The position numbers and the translations under genes were made by a program. Of a stretch of DNA of 38,983 nucleotides, positions 25,204 to 31,896 are shown piece after piece; position 1 is the first letter of the stretch, and every line of letters starts with the position of its first letter. The notes under the pieces are model-generated. The model saw only the letters and a list, made by a program, of their open reading frames with translations, was not told the origin of the DNA and did no database searches. The stretch comes from an uncultured Lachnospiraceae bacterium (GTDB lineage: Bacteria > Bacillota > Clostridia > Lachnospirales > Lachnospiraceae): positions 1 to 38,983 of the forward strand of contig USDK01000028.1 of the NCBI GenBank assembly GCA_900553355.1, written 5' to 3'.

Positions 25204-26607
25204 CTATTTTACCGGCGTAATATATTCGCCGTATCCAATAGCATCCTCTTTATAAGTCTCGCCGTCAGCGACAACTTTTCCACGGATTACAGTGCAGACC
25301 GGAGCTCCCTTTCCTTCCAGTCCGTCGAAGCAGGATACATGTCCCTTGGTCAGAAGCTTAGTCTGATCGCATTTCCATGCCTTCTCCGGGTCTACGATCA
25401 CGATATCTCCGTCGAATCCAAGTTCGAATGCGCCTTTTCTTCCATAGAGTCCGAAGATCTTAGCCGGATTATAATCCATAACTTTCGCGATCAGGCTCGG
25501 GCTCAGGCCCTTTTTGTTGACTACCATATCAAACATCATGGGCAGGAAGAACTGAATTGAATTCAGGCCGCCCCATGCATGCCAGATGTCTTTCGTTGCA
25601 TTGTCTTTTTCTTCATCAGCAGCTGGCGAATGGTCGCTTCCTACACAGGAAAGAGTTCCATCCAGGACATAATCCCAGAGCTTTTCCATCGCTTCTTTGT
25701 CACGAAGCGGAGGCGTACATTTCGCCGGAGCGCCCTTCTCAAATACGAAGTCCTCAGTGAATCCAAGATAATGCGGGCAGGTCTCTGCCGTGATCGGAAG
25801 GCCTTCATGGATTGCATCCTTTACTACCTGGGCAACCATCGGATGGCTGACATGGCAGATGTGAACGCGTCCACCTGTAGCTCTTGCCATATCGATCACA
25901 TTTTTGGTAGCCACGTATTCGGTCCATACATCGTGAGAATCCAGGAAATCGCGGATCTTTTCTTCGTTTGTCCGTCCTTCCTTTGCCTTCATCTCTTTTT
26001 CTCTTTCCAGTACCTGTCCATATTCTTCACAATGGAACCCGCAAAGTGCATTGTATGGCTTCAGAATCTCCAGCGCTTTTCTTACATTTCCAAGATTTAC
26101 AGTCGGGAACAGATCTCCGTTCGGACAGGTAAATCCCTTAAATGCAGCTACGCCGCAGTTGTGAAGATCAACCAGATCTTTCATGTTGTTTTTCACAGAA
26201 TCCGGGCTGTCGTCGTAGTCTCCTACAAGCCCTCCCCACAGTGCATAATCTACCAGAGAATGCTTGCTGATCTTGCTCATCTTCAGATCAAAGATCTCTT
26301 TGTTCATCAAAGAAGGATCATTGTTCAGCGGCATATCGATCAGGCAGGTACATCCGGCAACAACTGCCGCCCTGGATCCGGTCTCAAAATCTTCACGATA
26401 CTCAAATCCAGGCTCGTTCAAATGCGCATGGCAGTCAATGATTCCCGGGAACACATAACATCCCTTTGCATCAATGACTTCTTTCGCTTCTGCTTCCGTT
26501 CCTTTGGCAAGAAAAGCTGCATACTTGCCATCCTGTACTGCAATGTCTGCTTCATAGATACGGTCAGGAGTTACGAGTTTTCCATTTTTAACCAACAAAT
26601 CATACAT
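25204..26607 (-). CDS. allB: Allantoinase (amidohydrolase superfamily), copy 1
   Basis: A 467-aa cyclic amidohydrolase with the full metal site: His60 and His62 in IDCHAHLNEPG, Lys157 in AAFKGFTCP, His192 in GFHCEEYG, His252 in ICHVSHP, and Asp325 in GSDHSPAADEE. Relative to copy 2 it has SPA in place of SPC and about nine extra residues before Lys157, so the two copies have diverged. It should open allantoin or a related hydantoin to the linear carbamoyl product. It is the first gene of the operon and has an AGGAGG eight bases before the ATG. A promoter and GGTCGACC palindrome lie upstream. Either copy could be the main allantoinase. Confidence 0.88.
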   Translation of the reverse strand: MYDLLVKNGKLVTPDRIYEADIAVQDGKYAAFLAKGTEAEAKEVIDAKGCYVFPGIIDCHAHLNEPGFEYREDFETGSRAAVVAGCTCLIDMPLNNDPSLMNKEIFDLKMSKISKHSLVDYALWGGLVGDYDDSPDSVKNNMKDLVDLHNCGVAAFKGFTCPNGDLFPTVNLGNVRKALEILKPYNALCGFHCEEYGQVLEREKEMKAKEGRTNEEKIRDFLDSHDVWTEYVATKNVIDMARATGGRVHICHVSHPMVAQVVKDAIHEGLPITAETCPHYLGFTEDFVFEKGAPAKCTPPLRDKEAMEKLWDYVLDGTLSCVGSDHSPAADEEKDNATKDIWHAWGGLNSIQFFLPMMFDMVVNKKGLSPSLIAKVMDYNPAKIFGLYGRKGAFELGFDGDIVIVDPEKAWKCDQTKLLTKGHVSCFDGLEGKGAPVCTVIRGKVVADGETYKEDAIGYGEYITPVK

Positions 26608-26639
26608 AAAACTTTCCTCCTATCAAGTTTTCTGATTTT

Positions 26640-26659
26640 AGTTTGAACTGTATCAAACT
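26640..26659. repeat. Inverted repeat in the leader of the allantoinase operon
   Basis: Perfect 7-base arms (AGTTTGA at 26640-26646 and TCAAACT at 26653-26659) flank a six-base spacer. It sits between the GGTCGACC palindrome and the first allantoinase start. It could be a second operator or a small RNA hairpin near the ribosome site. Confidence 0.45.
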
Positions 26660-26671
26660 TGTAATAAATTG

Positions 26672-26679
26672 GGTCGACC
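26672..26679. promoter_or_regulatory. Candidate operator (GGTCGACC) of the allantoinase operon
   Basis: The GGTCGACC core is flanked by TT and AA arms (one mismatched position on each side), about +15 to +22 from the predicted start. It has the same core and nearly the same relative position as the palindrome in front of allE. Next to it on the minus strand is TTGGTT preceded by an AT-rich stretch, which is partly like the PucR box I recall from Bacillus subtilis. Confidence 0.6.
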
Positions 26680-26700
26680 AAACCAATATTTATAAACAAC

Positions 26701-26729
26701 ATTTTATTCTAAATTTATCCGAAAAACAA
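26701..26729 (-). promoter_or_regulatory. Promoter of the allantoinase operon
   Basis: On the minus strand, TTGTTT (-35, 26729-26724) and TAAAAT (-10, 26706-26701) are separated by 17 bases. The -10 matches consensus at five of six positions and the -35 at three. A weak -35 fits an activator-dependent promoter, for example by a PucR-type protein. The region is very AT-rich, so a different exact site is possible. Confidence 0.5.
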
Positions 26730-26833
26730 TGGAATAAAAGAGGGAAAAAATCCCCATTTTTTGTCTAATATGTATAATTTTGATTTTTTTATTTCTCTGT
26801 TTATTGTAAAAATTCGCCTTTTTTAAAATGACT

Positions 26834-26862
26834 TTGTATTTTATATCCTTTTTTGCTACAAT
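26834..26862 (+). promoter_or_regulatory. Promoter of the allH-like gene
   Basis: On the plus strand, TTGTAT (26834-26839) and TACAAT (26857-26862) have a 17-base spacer, and a TG one base before the -10 makes it an extended -10. The predicted start near 26869 lies about 30 bases before the GTG start codon. Confidence 0.6.
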
Positions 26863-26900
26863 CAATAAATAAACATTTGTACACAGAAAGGGAATATATT

Positions 26901-27761
26901 GTGCAGATAAAGATTACAGATATTACAAATTATGCTGCTGAAATGATACGGACCGCTTCATCAGGCTTTATCCACTCCGTCTATCAGCATACCATGAATA
27001 TTCAGACCGATAAAGGCCTGATCGCCCTTCAGTCTCCCGGCTCTGTTATTTCCCCTATCAGTCTGATTGCCAGCCAGGATCTCGACATACTGAATTTATG
27101 TTCTATATCTCAGGGTGTCCCTGTACAGCCAGGATATGAATCCATCCATATCATGACCCCCAGATCCATGACTCTTTCCTGGAAGGATGCCGCCTTGCAC
27201 GATCCGTTTCTCTTTGCTCAGACCGGAAAAGAGGAAATCTGTGGTCTTTCCGGCTTACTGAATCAGGTGATCACTTCCGGTCAGAAGGGTTTTTGTCAAT
27301 TATTTGCCCCTGTATCTGATCAGAATGATTCCCCCATACTGACCATCGCCAGGCGCCGTCTTGAAGACTGCTCCAGGCTTTTATCAGAAAAATCTTATCT
27401 CCCTGCTGCAGTACAGATCGCAAAACTGATCGGCCTTGGGATCGGCCTGACGCCCTCTGGTGACGACTTCTTGTGCGGCGTACTGGCCGGTCTGCAGCTT
27501 ATGTCTCTTAAAAACCATCCTTTTGCTCATGCACTAAAAAAAGAGATATCTTCTCATCTTTCTGATACAAATGACATCAGCGCCGCTTTTTTATCCTGCG
27601 CATTAAAAAATATGTACAGTCAGCCCGTACTCTCTTTGGCTTCCATGGAGTCCCCCTCCAGAATCCTCCGGGAATTCTCCAGAATCGGTCACTCTTCCGG
27701 CATGGATACCCTCTGCGGCGTCTATTATATCCTTACTCAGGAGCACAGCCTTATATGCTGA
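26901..27761 (+). CDS. allH: DUF2877 protein, likely oxamate carbamoyltransferase subunit AllH (YlbF-like)
   Basis: A protein of about 286 aa. The diagnostic stretch LTPSGDDFLCGVLAGL (about residues 183-198) is the core motif of DUF2877, the family of E. coli YlbF/AllH. With AllF and AllG it forms the enzyme that splits oxalurate to oxamate and carbamoyl phosphate. The start is set at GTG 26901, which has AAGGGA at the right distance; a longer reading from 26853 would overlap the predicted promoter. It is on the opposite strand, divergent from the allantoinase operon and about 10 kb from the allF-allG fusion, so its supply is controlled separately. Family is secure; the subunit role is from homology and from the presence of the partners. 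Confidence 0.85.
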   Translation: MQIKITDITNYAAEMIRTASSGFIHSVYQHTMNIQTDKGLIALQSPGSVISPISLIASQDLDILNLCSISQGVPVQPGYESIHIMTPRSMTLSWKDAALHDPFLFAQTGKEEICGLSGLLNQVITSGQKGFCQLFAPVSDQNDSPILTIARRRLEDCSRLLSEKSYLPAAVQIAKLIGLGIGLTPSGDDFLCGVLAGLQLMSLKNHPFAHALKKEISSHLSDTNDISAAFLSCALKNMYSQPVLSLASMESPSRILREFSRIGHSSGMDTLCGVYYILTQEHSLIC

Positions 27762-27783
27762 TCTGTGATTACTGAAAATGAAA

Positions 27784-27827
27784 ATACTCCCTAAGCATGT
27801 ACAACTCTGTACAGACTTAAGGAGTAT
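27784..27827. terminator. Bidirectional terminator between allH and rplQ
   Basis: A 12-position stem (27784-27795 with 27816-27827, one mismatch) is continued by an inner TGTACA/TGTACA pairing. The plus side is followed by a T/C-rich stretch and the minus side by TTTTCATTTTC. It separates the ureide island from the ribosomal operon, whose last gene is rplQ. Confidence 0.8.
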
Positions 27828-27840
27828 CCTTTCTCTCTGA

Positions 27841-28377
27841 TTATACCAGTTCGATCAGAACTTCCATTGCAGCGTCACCTTTACGCTGTCCAATCTTTAC
27901 GATTCTTGTATATCCGCCCTTGCGGTTCTCATACTTGGGTGCAATCTCGTCAAAAAGCTTTGCTACAAGATCTACATTCTTTGTATTTTTCTTTCTTCCT
28001 GCCTGTGCAGCCGGTACTTCTTTTACTGGGTAGAGTACCTTCAGCATCTGACGACGCGCATGAAGTCTGCTTGGCATATCTTTCTTGATCTTTTTGTCAA
28101 CTTCGTCGTATACGGTTACTTTCTTGCCGTCTACAACTTCTTTGACTCTCTTGCCGTCTTTGTCTTTGCGGGCAACCTTTGCTTTTACGGTTACTTCCTC
28201 AAAGTTATCTTTCTCTTTTACTGCCAGAGCGATCAGGCCTTCAGCAATCTTACGGATCTCTTTTGCCTTTGCCTCTGTGGTAATGATTCTGCCATTATTC
28301 AGAAGGGCAGTTACCTGATTTCTAAGCAGTGCCTTTCTCTGGCTGGATGTTCTGCCAAGTTTTCTATACTTTGCCAT
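27841..28377 (-). CDS. rplQ: Ribosomal protein L17 with lineage-specific insertion
   Basis: A 178-aa L17 of the large subunit. The core starts MAKYRKLGRTSSQRKALLRNQ and ends in IGQRKGDAAMEVLIELV, with KLFDEIAPKYENRKGGYTRI before it. Common L17 proteins are about 115-130 aa. The extra 50 or so residues lie in the middle (about 60-110), rich in Lys and Asp (ARKDKDGKR, DEVDKKIKKD). The insertion is in frame, keeps both halves intact, and is probably typical of the clade. It is the last gene of the alpha operon, with GGAGG before its ATG and a terminator after it. Confidence 0.96.
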   Translation of the reverse strand: MAKYRKLGRTSSQRKALLRNQVTALLNNGRIITTEAKAKEIRKIAEGLIALAVKEKDNFEEVTVKAKVARKDKDGKRVKEVVDGKKVTVYDEVDKKIKKDMPSRLHARRQMLKVLYPVKEVPAAQAGRKKNTKNVDLVAKLFDEIAPKYENRKGGYTRIVKIGQRKGDAAMEVLIELV

Positions 28378-28483
28378 TTCTATTTTCCTCCATATTCTAC
28401 ACTTGGTTATGCTTCTTCGGGCTTACTAGCCAAATGCTCTGTCACGCACCTCGGACTTACTGACAGAAATCTTGCTAAATCTT

Positions 28484-29443
28484 CTATTCCTCTCCTCTGC
28501 TGAGGCTTAAGCCCAGCTCGTCTAACTTTGCAAGGACTTCTTCCAGGGATTTTCTTCCCAGGTTCCGCACCTTCATCATATCTTCCGGTGTTCTGTTCGT
28601 CAGCTCTTCCACCGTGTTGATACCGGCTCTCTTCAGACAATTGTAGGAACGAACGGATAACTCCAGTTCATCAATGCTCATTTCCAGAACCTTTTCCTTC
28701 TCATCGTCTTCTTTTTCAATCATGACCTCAGCCGCCTGAGCAACCTCAGACAGATCAATAAAGAGCTTCAGATGCTCGCTTAAGACCTTCGCCGCCAGAC
28801 TGACTGCCTCATCCGGAAGCAGTGTTCCATCTGTATATACATCCAGAGTCAGCTTATCAAAATCTGTGATCTGGCCGACACGTGTATTTTCAACTGTAAG
28901 GTTGACACGCTCTACTGGTGTATAGATAGAATCAATTGGAATTACCGCAATCGGCAGTTCCTCATTTTTGTTTTTATCAGCGCTCACATAGCCCCTGCCC
29001 TTTGTAATGGTAAGTTCCATGTATAATTTGCTGTCTGCTCCGCCGTTCAGCGTGGCGATCACAGTCTCCGGATTCATGATCTCGATATCCTGGTCTGCCT
29101 GGATATCCGCTCCAGTGACAACGCCCTCGCCTTCAAACTCGATGTAAGCAGTTTTCGGCTCATCTGTCTCAGATGTATTCTTGATTGCCAGAGATTTCAG
29201 ATTCATGATAATCTCCGTAACATCTTCCTTCACACCCGGAATGGAACTGAACTCATGAAGAACGCCGTCAATCTTTACCTGGCTGATCGCAGCTCCCGGC
29301 AGAGATGAAAGCATGATTCTTCTCAAAGAATTACCCAATGTTGTTCCATAACCTCTTTCCAGAGGCTCTACAACAAATCTTCCATACTTTTTATCTTCTG
29401 ATATTTCAGTTATTTCAATATTAGGTTTATTAAAATCAAACAC
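28484..29443 (-). CDS. rpoA: RNA polymerase alpha subunit
   Basis: A 319-aa alpha subunit. The N-terminal assembly domain has FVVEPLERGYGTTLGNSLRR and MLSSLPGAAI. The linker is acidic (EKEDDEKEK). The C-terminal DNA-binding domain (about residues 245-310) has SVRSYNCLKRAGINTVEEL and KVRNLGRKSLEEVL, the helix-hairpin-helix that contacts UP elements and activators. It starts the polymerase assembly as a dimer. It lies in the usual place between rpsD and rplQ. The 106-base gap after it contains a TCTGTCA/TGACAGA hairpin. Confidence 0.98.
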   Translation of the reverse strand: MFDFNKPNIEITEISEDKKYGRFVVEPLERGYGTTLGNSLRRIMLSSLPGAAISQVKIDGVLHEFSSIPGVKEDVTEIIMNLKSLAIKNTSETDEPKTAYIEFEGEGVVTGADIQADQDIEIMNPETVIATLNGGADSKLYMELTITKGRGYVSADKNKNEELPIAVIPIDSIYTPVERVNLTVENTRVGQITDFDKLTLDVYTDGTLLPDEAVSLAAKVLSEHLKLFIDLSEVAQAAEVMIEKEDDEKEKVLEMSIDELELSVRSYNCLKRAGINTVEELTNRTPEDMMKVRNLGRKSLEEVLAKLDELGLSLSRGEE

Positions 29444-29475
29444 TTTTGCCCCACCTCCTGTGGTGTTACGGATTA

Positions 29476-30069
29476 TTATTTAGAATACAACTCGACAATC
29501 AGCATTTCGTCAACCGGAACATCGATCTCTTCACGTCTCGGAAGCTCTTTTACTGTTCCTTTCAGGTTCTCCAGATCAGACTCCAGCCATTCTGGGACAA
29601 GACGTCCTGCTGTCACCTCTGTGATACCTTTATATCTCGGTGAGCTTTTGTGTTTTTCTTTGATCTCGATCACGTCGCCTGCTTTTACAAGATAAGACGG
29701 GATATTGATCTGTTTTCCATTTACCAGCACATGCTTGTGGTCTACAATCTGTCTTGCCTCACGTCTTGTTCTTGCAAGTCCAAGACGGAATACCACGTTG
29801 TCCAGTCTGGACTCCAGGATTCTCATCAGGTTTTCACCTGTCATTCCGTTCATGCGCTGTGCTTTTTCGAAATAATTTCTAAACGGTTTCTCTAATACGC
29901 CGTAGATAAATTTTGCTTTCTGTTTCTCACGCAGCTGAAGACCATACTCACTCATCTTTCTGTTGGATCTTTTCAGCTGTCTGTTTGACTTTTTATCAAT
30001 TCCAAGATATACAGGATCCATTCCAAGGGATCTGCACCTTTTCAGAACCGGAACTCTATTTACTGCCAT
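29476..30069 (-). CDS. rpsD: Ribosomal protein S4
   Basis: A 197-aa primary 16S-binding protein. The N terminus is MAVNRVPVLKRCRSLGMDP (low cysteine, so a C-minus form). The S4 RNA-binding domain covers RLDNVVFRLGLARTRREARQ and VDHKHVLVNGKQINIPSY. In many Firmicutes rpsD is a separate self-regulated gene, whereas here it is inside the alpha operon. It could be the regulator of the structured spacer upstream of rpsM, as S4 is in enteric bacteria. Confidence 0.97.
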   Translation of the reverse strand: MAVNRVPVLKRCRSLGMDPVYLGIDKKSNRQLKRSNRKMSEYGLQLREKQKAKFIYGVLEKPFRNYFEKAQRMNGMTGENLMRILESRLDNVVFRLGLARTRREARQIVDHKHVLVNGKQINIPSYLVKAGDVIEIKEKHKSSPRYKGITEVTAGRLVPEWLESDLENLKGTVKELPRREEIDVPVDEMLIVELYSK

Positions 30070-30113
30070 GCTCTATTTCCTCCTAAAATCTTATACATAA
30101 CAATACAGTGCAA

Positions 30114-30509
30114 TTAGACTCTTCTGCGTTTCGGCGGACGACATCCGTTGTGTGGTACCGGAGTTACGTCTTTGATGCTTGTCACATCGATTCCGCATGC
30201 CTGAAGAGCACGGATTGCTGCTTCTCTTCCGGAACCCGGTCCCTTTACCATAACGTCAACGGACTTTAAGCCATGTACCAGCGCTGCTTTTGCTGCAGTC
30301 TCTGCCGCCATCTGCGCTGCATAAGGGGTAGATTTCCTTGAACCTCTAAATCCCAGACCGCCTGCACTTGCCCATGAAAGAGCATTACCCTGTGCATCTG
30401 TTAATGTAACGATTGTGTTATTAAAAGATGACTGGATGTGTGCCTGTCCGTGTTCAACGTTTTTCTTGACACGTTTTTTTGTCACTTTCTTTGTAACTTT
30501 CTTTGCCAT
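30114..30509 (-). CDS. rpsK: Ribosomal protein S11
   Basis: A 131-aa platform protein of the small subunit. The recognisable blocks are AHIQSSFNNTIVTLTDAQGN, GSRKSTPYAAQMAAE, VKGPGSGREAAIRAL and the C-terminal VPHNGCRPPKRRRV. The N-terminal basic stretch is rich in KKVTK repeats and is a little longer than in E. coli. It lies 33 bases after rpsM and 45 before rpsD. Confidence 0.98.
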   Translation of the reverse strand: MAKKVTKKVTKKRVKKNVEHGQAHIQSSFNNTIVTLTDAQGNALSWASAGGLGFRGSRKSTPYAAQMAAETAAKAALVHGLKSVDVMVKGPGSGREAAIRALQACGIDVTSIKDVTPVPHNGCRPPKRRRV

Positions 30510-30542
30510 AATAAAACTAACCTACTCTTTCCTTCTTATTTA

Positions 30543-30911
30543 TTATTTCTTCTTGTTTGCTACTGTTCTCTTCGGACCTTTTCTGGTTCTTGCATTCGTC
30601 TTTGTCTTCTGACCACGAACCGGAAGCCCTTTTCTGTGACGGATTCCTCTATAGCATCCGATTTCCTGTAATCTCTTGATGTTTAACGCGATCTCTCTTC
30701 TCAGATCACCTTCTACCACCTGTGTCTCATCGATCACTGCACTGATCTTCTTTACATCCTCATCTGTCAGGTCTCTGCAGCGGATATCCGGATCTACTCC
30801 TGCCTCAGCAAGAATACGGTTAGAGCTTGCTCTTCCGATTCCATAGATATAAGTAAGTCCGATCTCAACACGTTTGTCTCTTGGTAAATCTACACCTGCA
30901 ATACGAGCCAT
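30543..30911 (-). CDS. rpsM: Ribosomal protein S13
   Basis: A 122-aa head protein of the small subunit that contacts the P-site tRNA and L5. The start MARIAGVDLPRDKRVEIGL and the internal YIYGIGRASSNRIL, YRGIRHRKGLPVRGQ and C-terminal NARTRKGPKRTVANKKK are standard. The ATG at 30911 has GGAGG eight bases upstream. A longer in-frame reading to 30926 has no ribosome site. A long structured spacer precedes it. Confidence 0.98.
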   Translation of the reverse strand: MARIAGVDLPRDKRVEIGLTYIYGIGRASSNRILAEAGVDPDIRCRDLTDEDVKKISAVIDETQVVEGDLRREIALNIKRLQEIGCYRGIRHRKGLPVRGQKTKTNARTRKGPKRTVANKKK

Positions 30912-30960
30912 GTGAATTTCCTCCAATTTCTTTGTTTGTTTTTGATACTGTCTTTAATAG

Positions 30961-31096
30961 GGATGGCTTAGGCCGCCATCCAGGTGTGTCGGTATTCACA
31001 CCCTTTCCGGCCGCCAGCGTGTCCTGGCAGATGTCTGGCCGGCATTAGAAGCAATATACGAAGGAATATCACCGGCTACAGGCGTTCCTTGTATAT
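30961..31096 (-). ncRNA. Chain of four hairpins between rpmJ and rpsM (candidate cis-regulatory RNA)
   Basis: Four stem-loops fill the 217-base gap: 30961-30981 (7-bp GGATGGC/GCCATCC), 30983-31002 (6 bp), 31007-31042 (6-bp outer CCGGCC/GGCCGG and a 5-bp inner stem), and 31054-31096 (12 bp with one bulge). No open reading frame with a good ribosome site is seen. Such a gap is unusually long for this operon. A protein-binding leader for S4 or S13 autoregulation is one reading. No T-run follows any of them, so these are not terminators. Confidence 0.5.
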
Positions 31097-31128
31097 TTAA
31101 ATAGTCTACACACCTCCTGGCGTGTCTA

Positions 31129-31242
31129 CTAACCCTGTCTCTGTTTATGCTTCGGGTTTTCGCAGATAACGCGAATGCTTCCTTTTCTTTTAATTACTTT
31201 ACACTTTTCGCAAATTGGTTTTACTGATGATCTAACCTTCAT
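31129..31242 (-). CDS. rpmJ: Ribosomal protein L36 (zinc-binding form)
   Basis: A 37-aa protein found by reading the minus strand: MKVRSSVKPICEKCKVI, then KRKGSIRVICENPKHKQRQG. Zinc ligands are Cys11, Cys14, Cys27 and His32. An AAAGGAGG lies seven bases before the ATG. It is between infA and rpsM, the conserved place. Its transcript can start at the strong promoter at 31354-31383. Confidence 0.97.
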   Translation of the reverse strand: MKVRSSVKPICEKCKVIKRKGSIRVICENPKHKQRQG

Positions 31243-31272
31243 GGGGGATCCTCCTTTCATCCATTGCTATCT

Positions 31273-31347
31273 AAAAAAGCTCCTGCGCTTTCCCCCGATT
31301 AATAATCAGCCGCCGGGGCATGGGCATAATAATACCCGGAAACGCGC
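31273..31347 (-). ncRNA. Folded leader of rpmJ, possible attenuator
   Basis: From the predicted RNA start, a closing stem (31338-31347 with 31285-31293, one bulge) encloses a GGGTAT/ATGCCC hairpin and a CCCCG/CGGGG hairpin, giving a three-way junction. Six T residues (31278-31273) follow on the minus strand, seven bases past the stem. That resembles, but does not strictly match, an intrinsic terminator. Confidence 0.45.
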
Positions 31348-31353
31348 CTATAT

Positions 31354-31383
31354 ATTATAGCACCAGCCGTTTCTCAAAGTCAA
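31354..31383 (-). promoter_or_regulatory. Strong promoter for rpmJ and the alpha operon
   Basis: On the minus strand, TTGACT (31383-31378) and TATAAT (31359-31354) are spaced 18 bases apart, with a TG one base upstream of the -10 (extended -10). It lies right after the infA stop, so rpmJ-rpsM-rpsK-rpsD-rpoA-rplQ can be transcribed apart from the spc genes. Confidence 0.85.
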
Positions 31384-31390
31384 TAGTTTT

Positions 31391-31609
31391 TTATTTATCT
31401 CTCCAGATGATTCTTCCTTTGGAAAGATCATAGGGTGATAATTCCAAAGTCACCTTATCTCCCGGCAGGATCTTGATAAAATTCATTCTCAGCTTTCCAC
31501 TGATATGTGCAAGTACCTGATGGCCGTTTTCCAGTTCTACCTGGAACATTGCATTTGGCAGTTTCTCTACTACAGTTCCTTCAATTTCAATTACGTCAGC
31601 TTTTGACAT
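31391..31609 (-). CDS. infA: Translation initiation factor IF-1
   Basis: A 72-aa OB-fold protein with the family sequence KADVIEIEGTVVEKLPNAMF, QVELENGHQVLAHISGKLR and the C-terminal LSPYDLSKGRIIWRDK. It binds the A site of the small subunit during initiation. It is 16 bases after the KOW protein gene. Confidence 0.98.
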   Translation of the reverse strand: MSKADVIEIEGTVVEKLPNAMFQVELENGHQVLAHISGKLRMNFIKILPGDKVTLELSPYDLSKGRIIWRDK

Positions 31610-31625
31610 TCTTAAATTCCTCCTG

Positions 31626-31874
31626 TTATCCTTCTTTCTGATTCCATGTTTTCAATATCTGCCTGATCTTTATATCATCTGCTCCGGTAATATCGTGAGG
31701 CTCCAGTATAATCTGGACATGTTTTTTCTTCTTCTTTTTTGGTCTGTCCAATGTACGGATTTTTCCATCCACTAAATATACGTATGCATCCTCGTTTCCG
31801 GTAATGACATAAACCCGGCCCTGATCGTGTCCGGCTTTTGATCTGGCAAGCATTCCTGTTTCAAATTTATCCAT
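31626..31874 (-). CDS. KOW-domain RNA-binding protein (L14e-like)
   Basis: A protein of about 82 aa with a KOW-like strand pattern at the N terminus (TGMLARSKAGHDQGRVYVI) and VYLVDGKIRTLDRPKKKKKK, a basic RNA-binding tail region. Such proteins are placed between map and infA in many clostridia and are thought to act on ribosomes, although their exact function is not known to me. The second ATG (31874) has AGAGGA six bases upstream and is preferred over 31880, whose ribosome site would touch the codon. It lies 16 bases before infA. Confidence 0.88.
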   Translation of the reverse strand: MDKFETGMLARSKAGHDQGRVYVITGNEDAYVYLVDGKIRTLDRPKKKKKKHVQIILEPHDITGADDIKIRQILKTWNQKEG

Positions 31875-31896
31875 AGTCATTCCTCTGTTTATTACA

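Noticed and set aside
24205..25560. 451-codon plus-strand open frame over permease copy 1
   Set aside because: Cys/His/Gln-rich translation without family features; it is a shadow of the NCS1 gene on the minus strand, whose motifs are unmistakable.
25579..26646. 355-codon plus-strand frame over allantoinase copy 1
   Set aside because: Antisense shadow; the minus strand holds a full set of metal ligands.
26741..26768. GGGA/TCCC hairpin with a T-run near 26750, as a terminator
   Set aside because: Only four pairs in a very AT-rich region with no gene ending there; not convincing.
28407..28640. Small minus-strand frame spanning the rpoA-rplQ gap
   Set aside because: Most of it overlaps the rpoA C-terminal domain in another frame, and no ribosome site precedes it.
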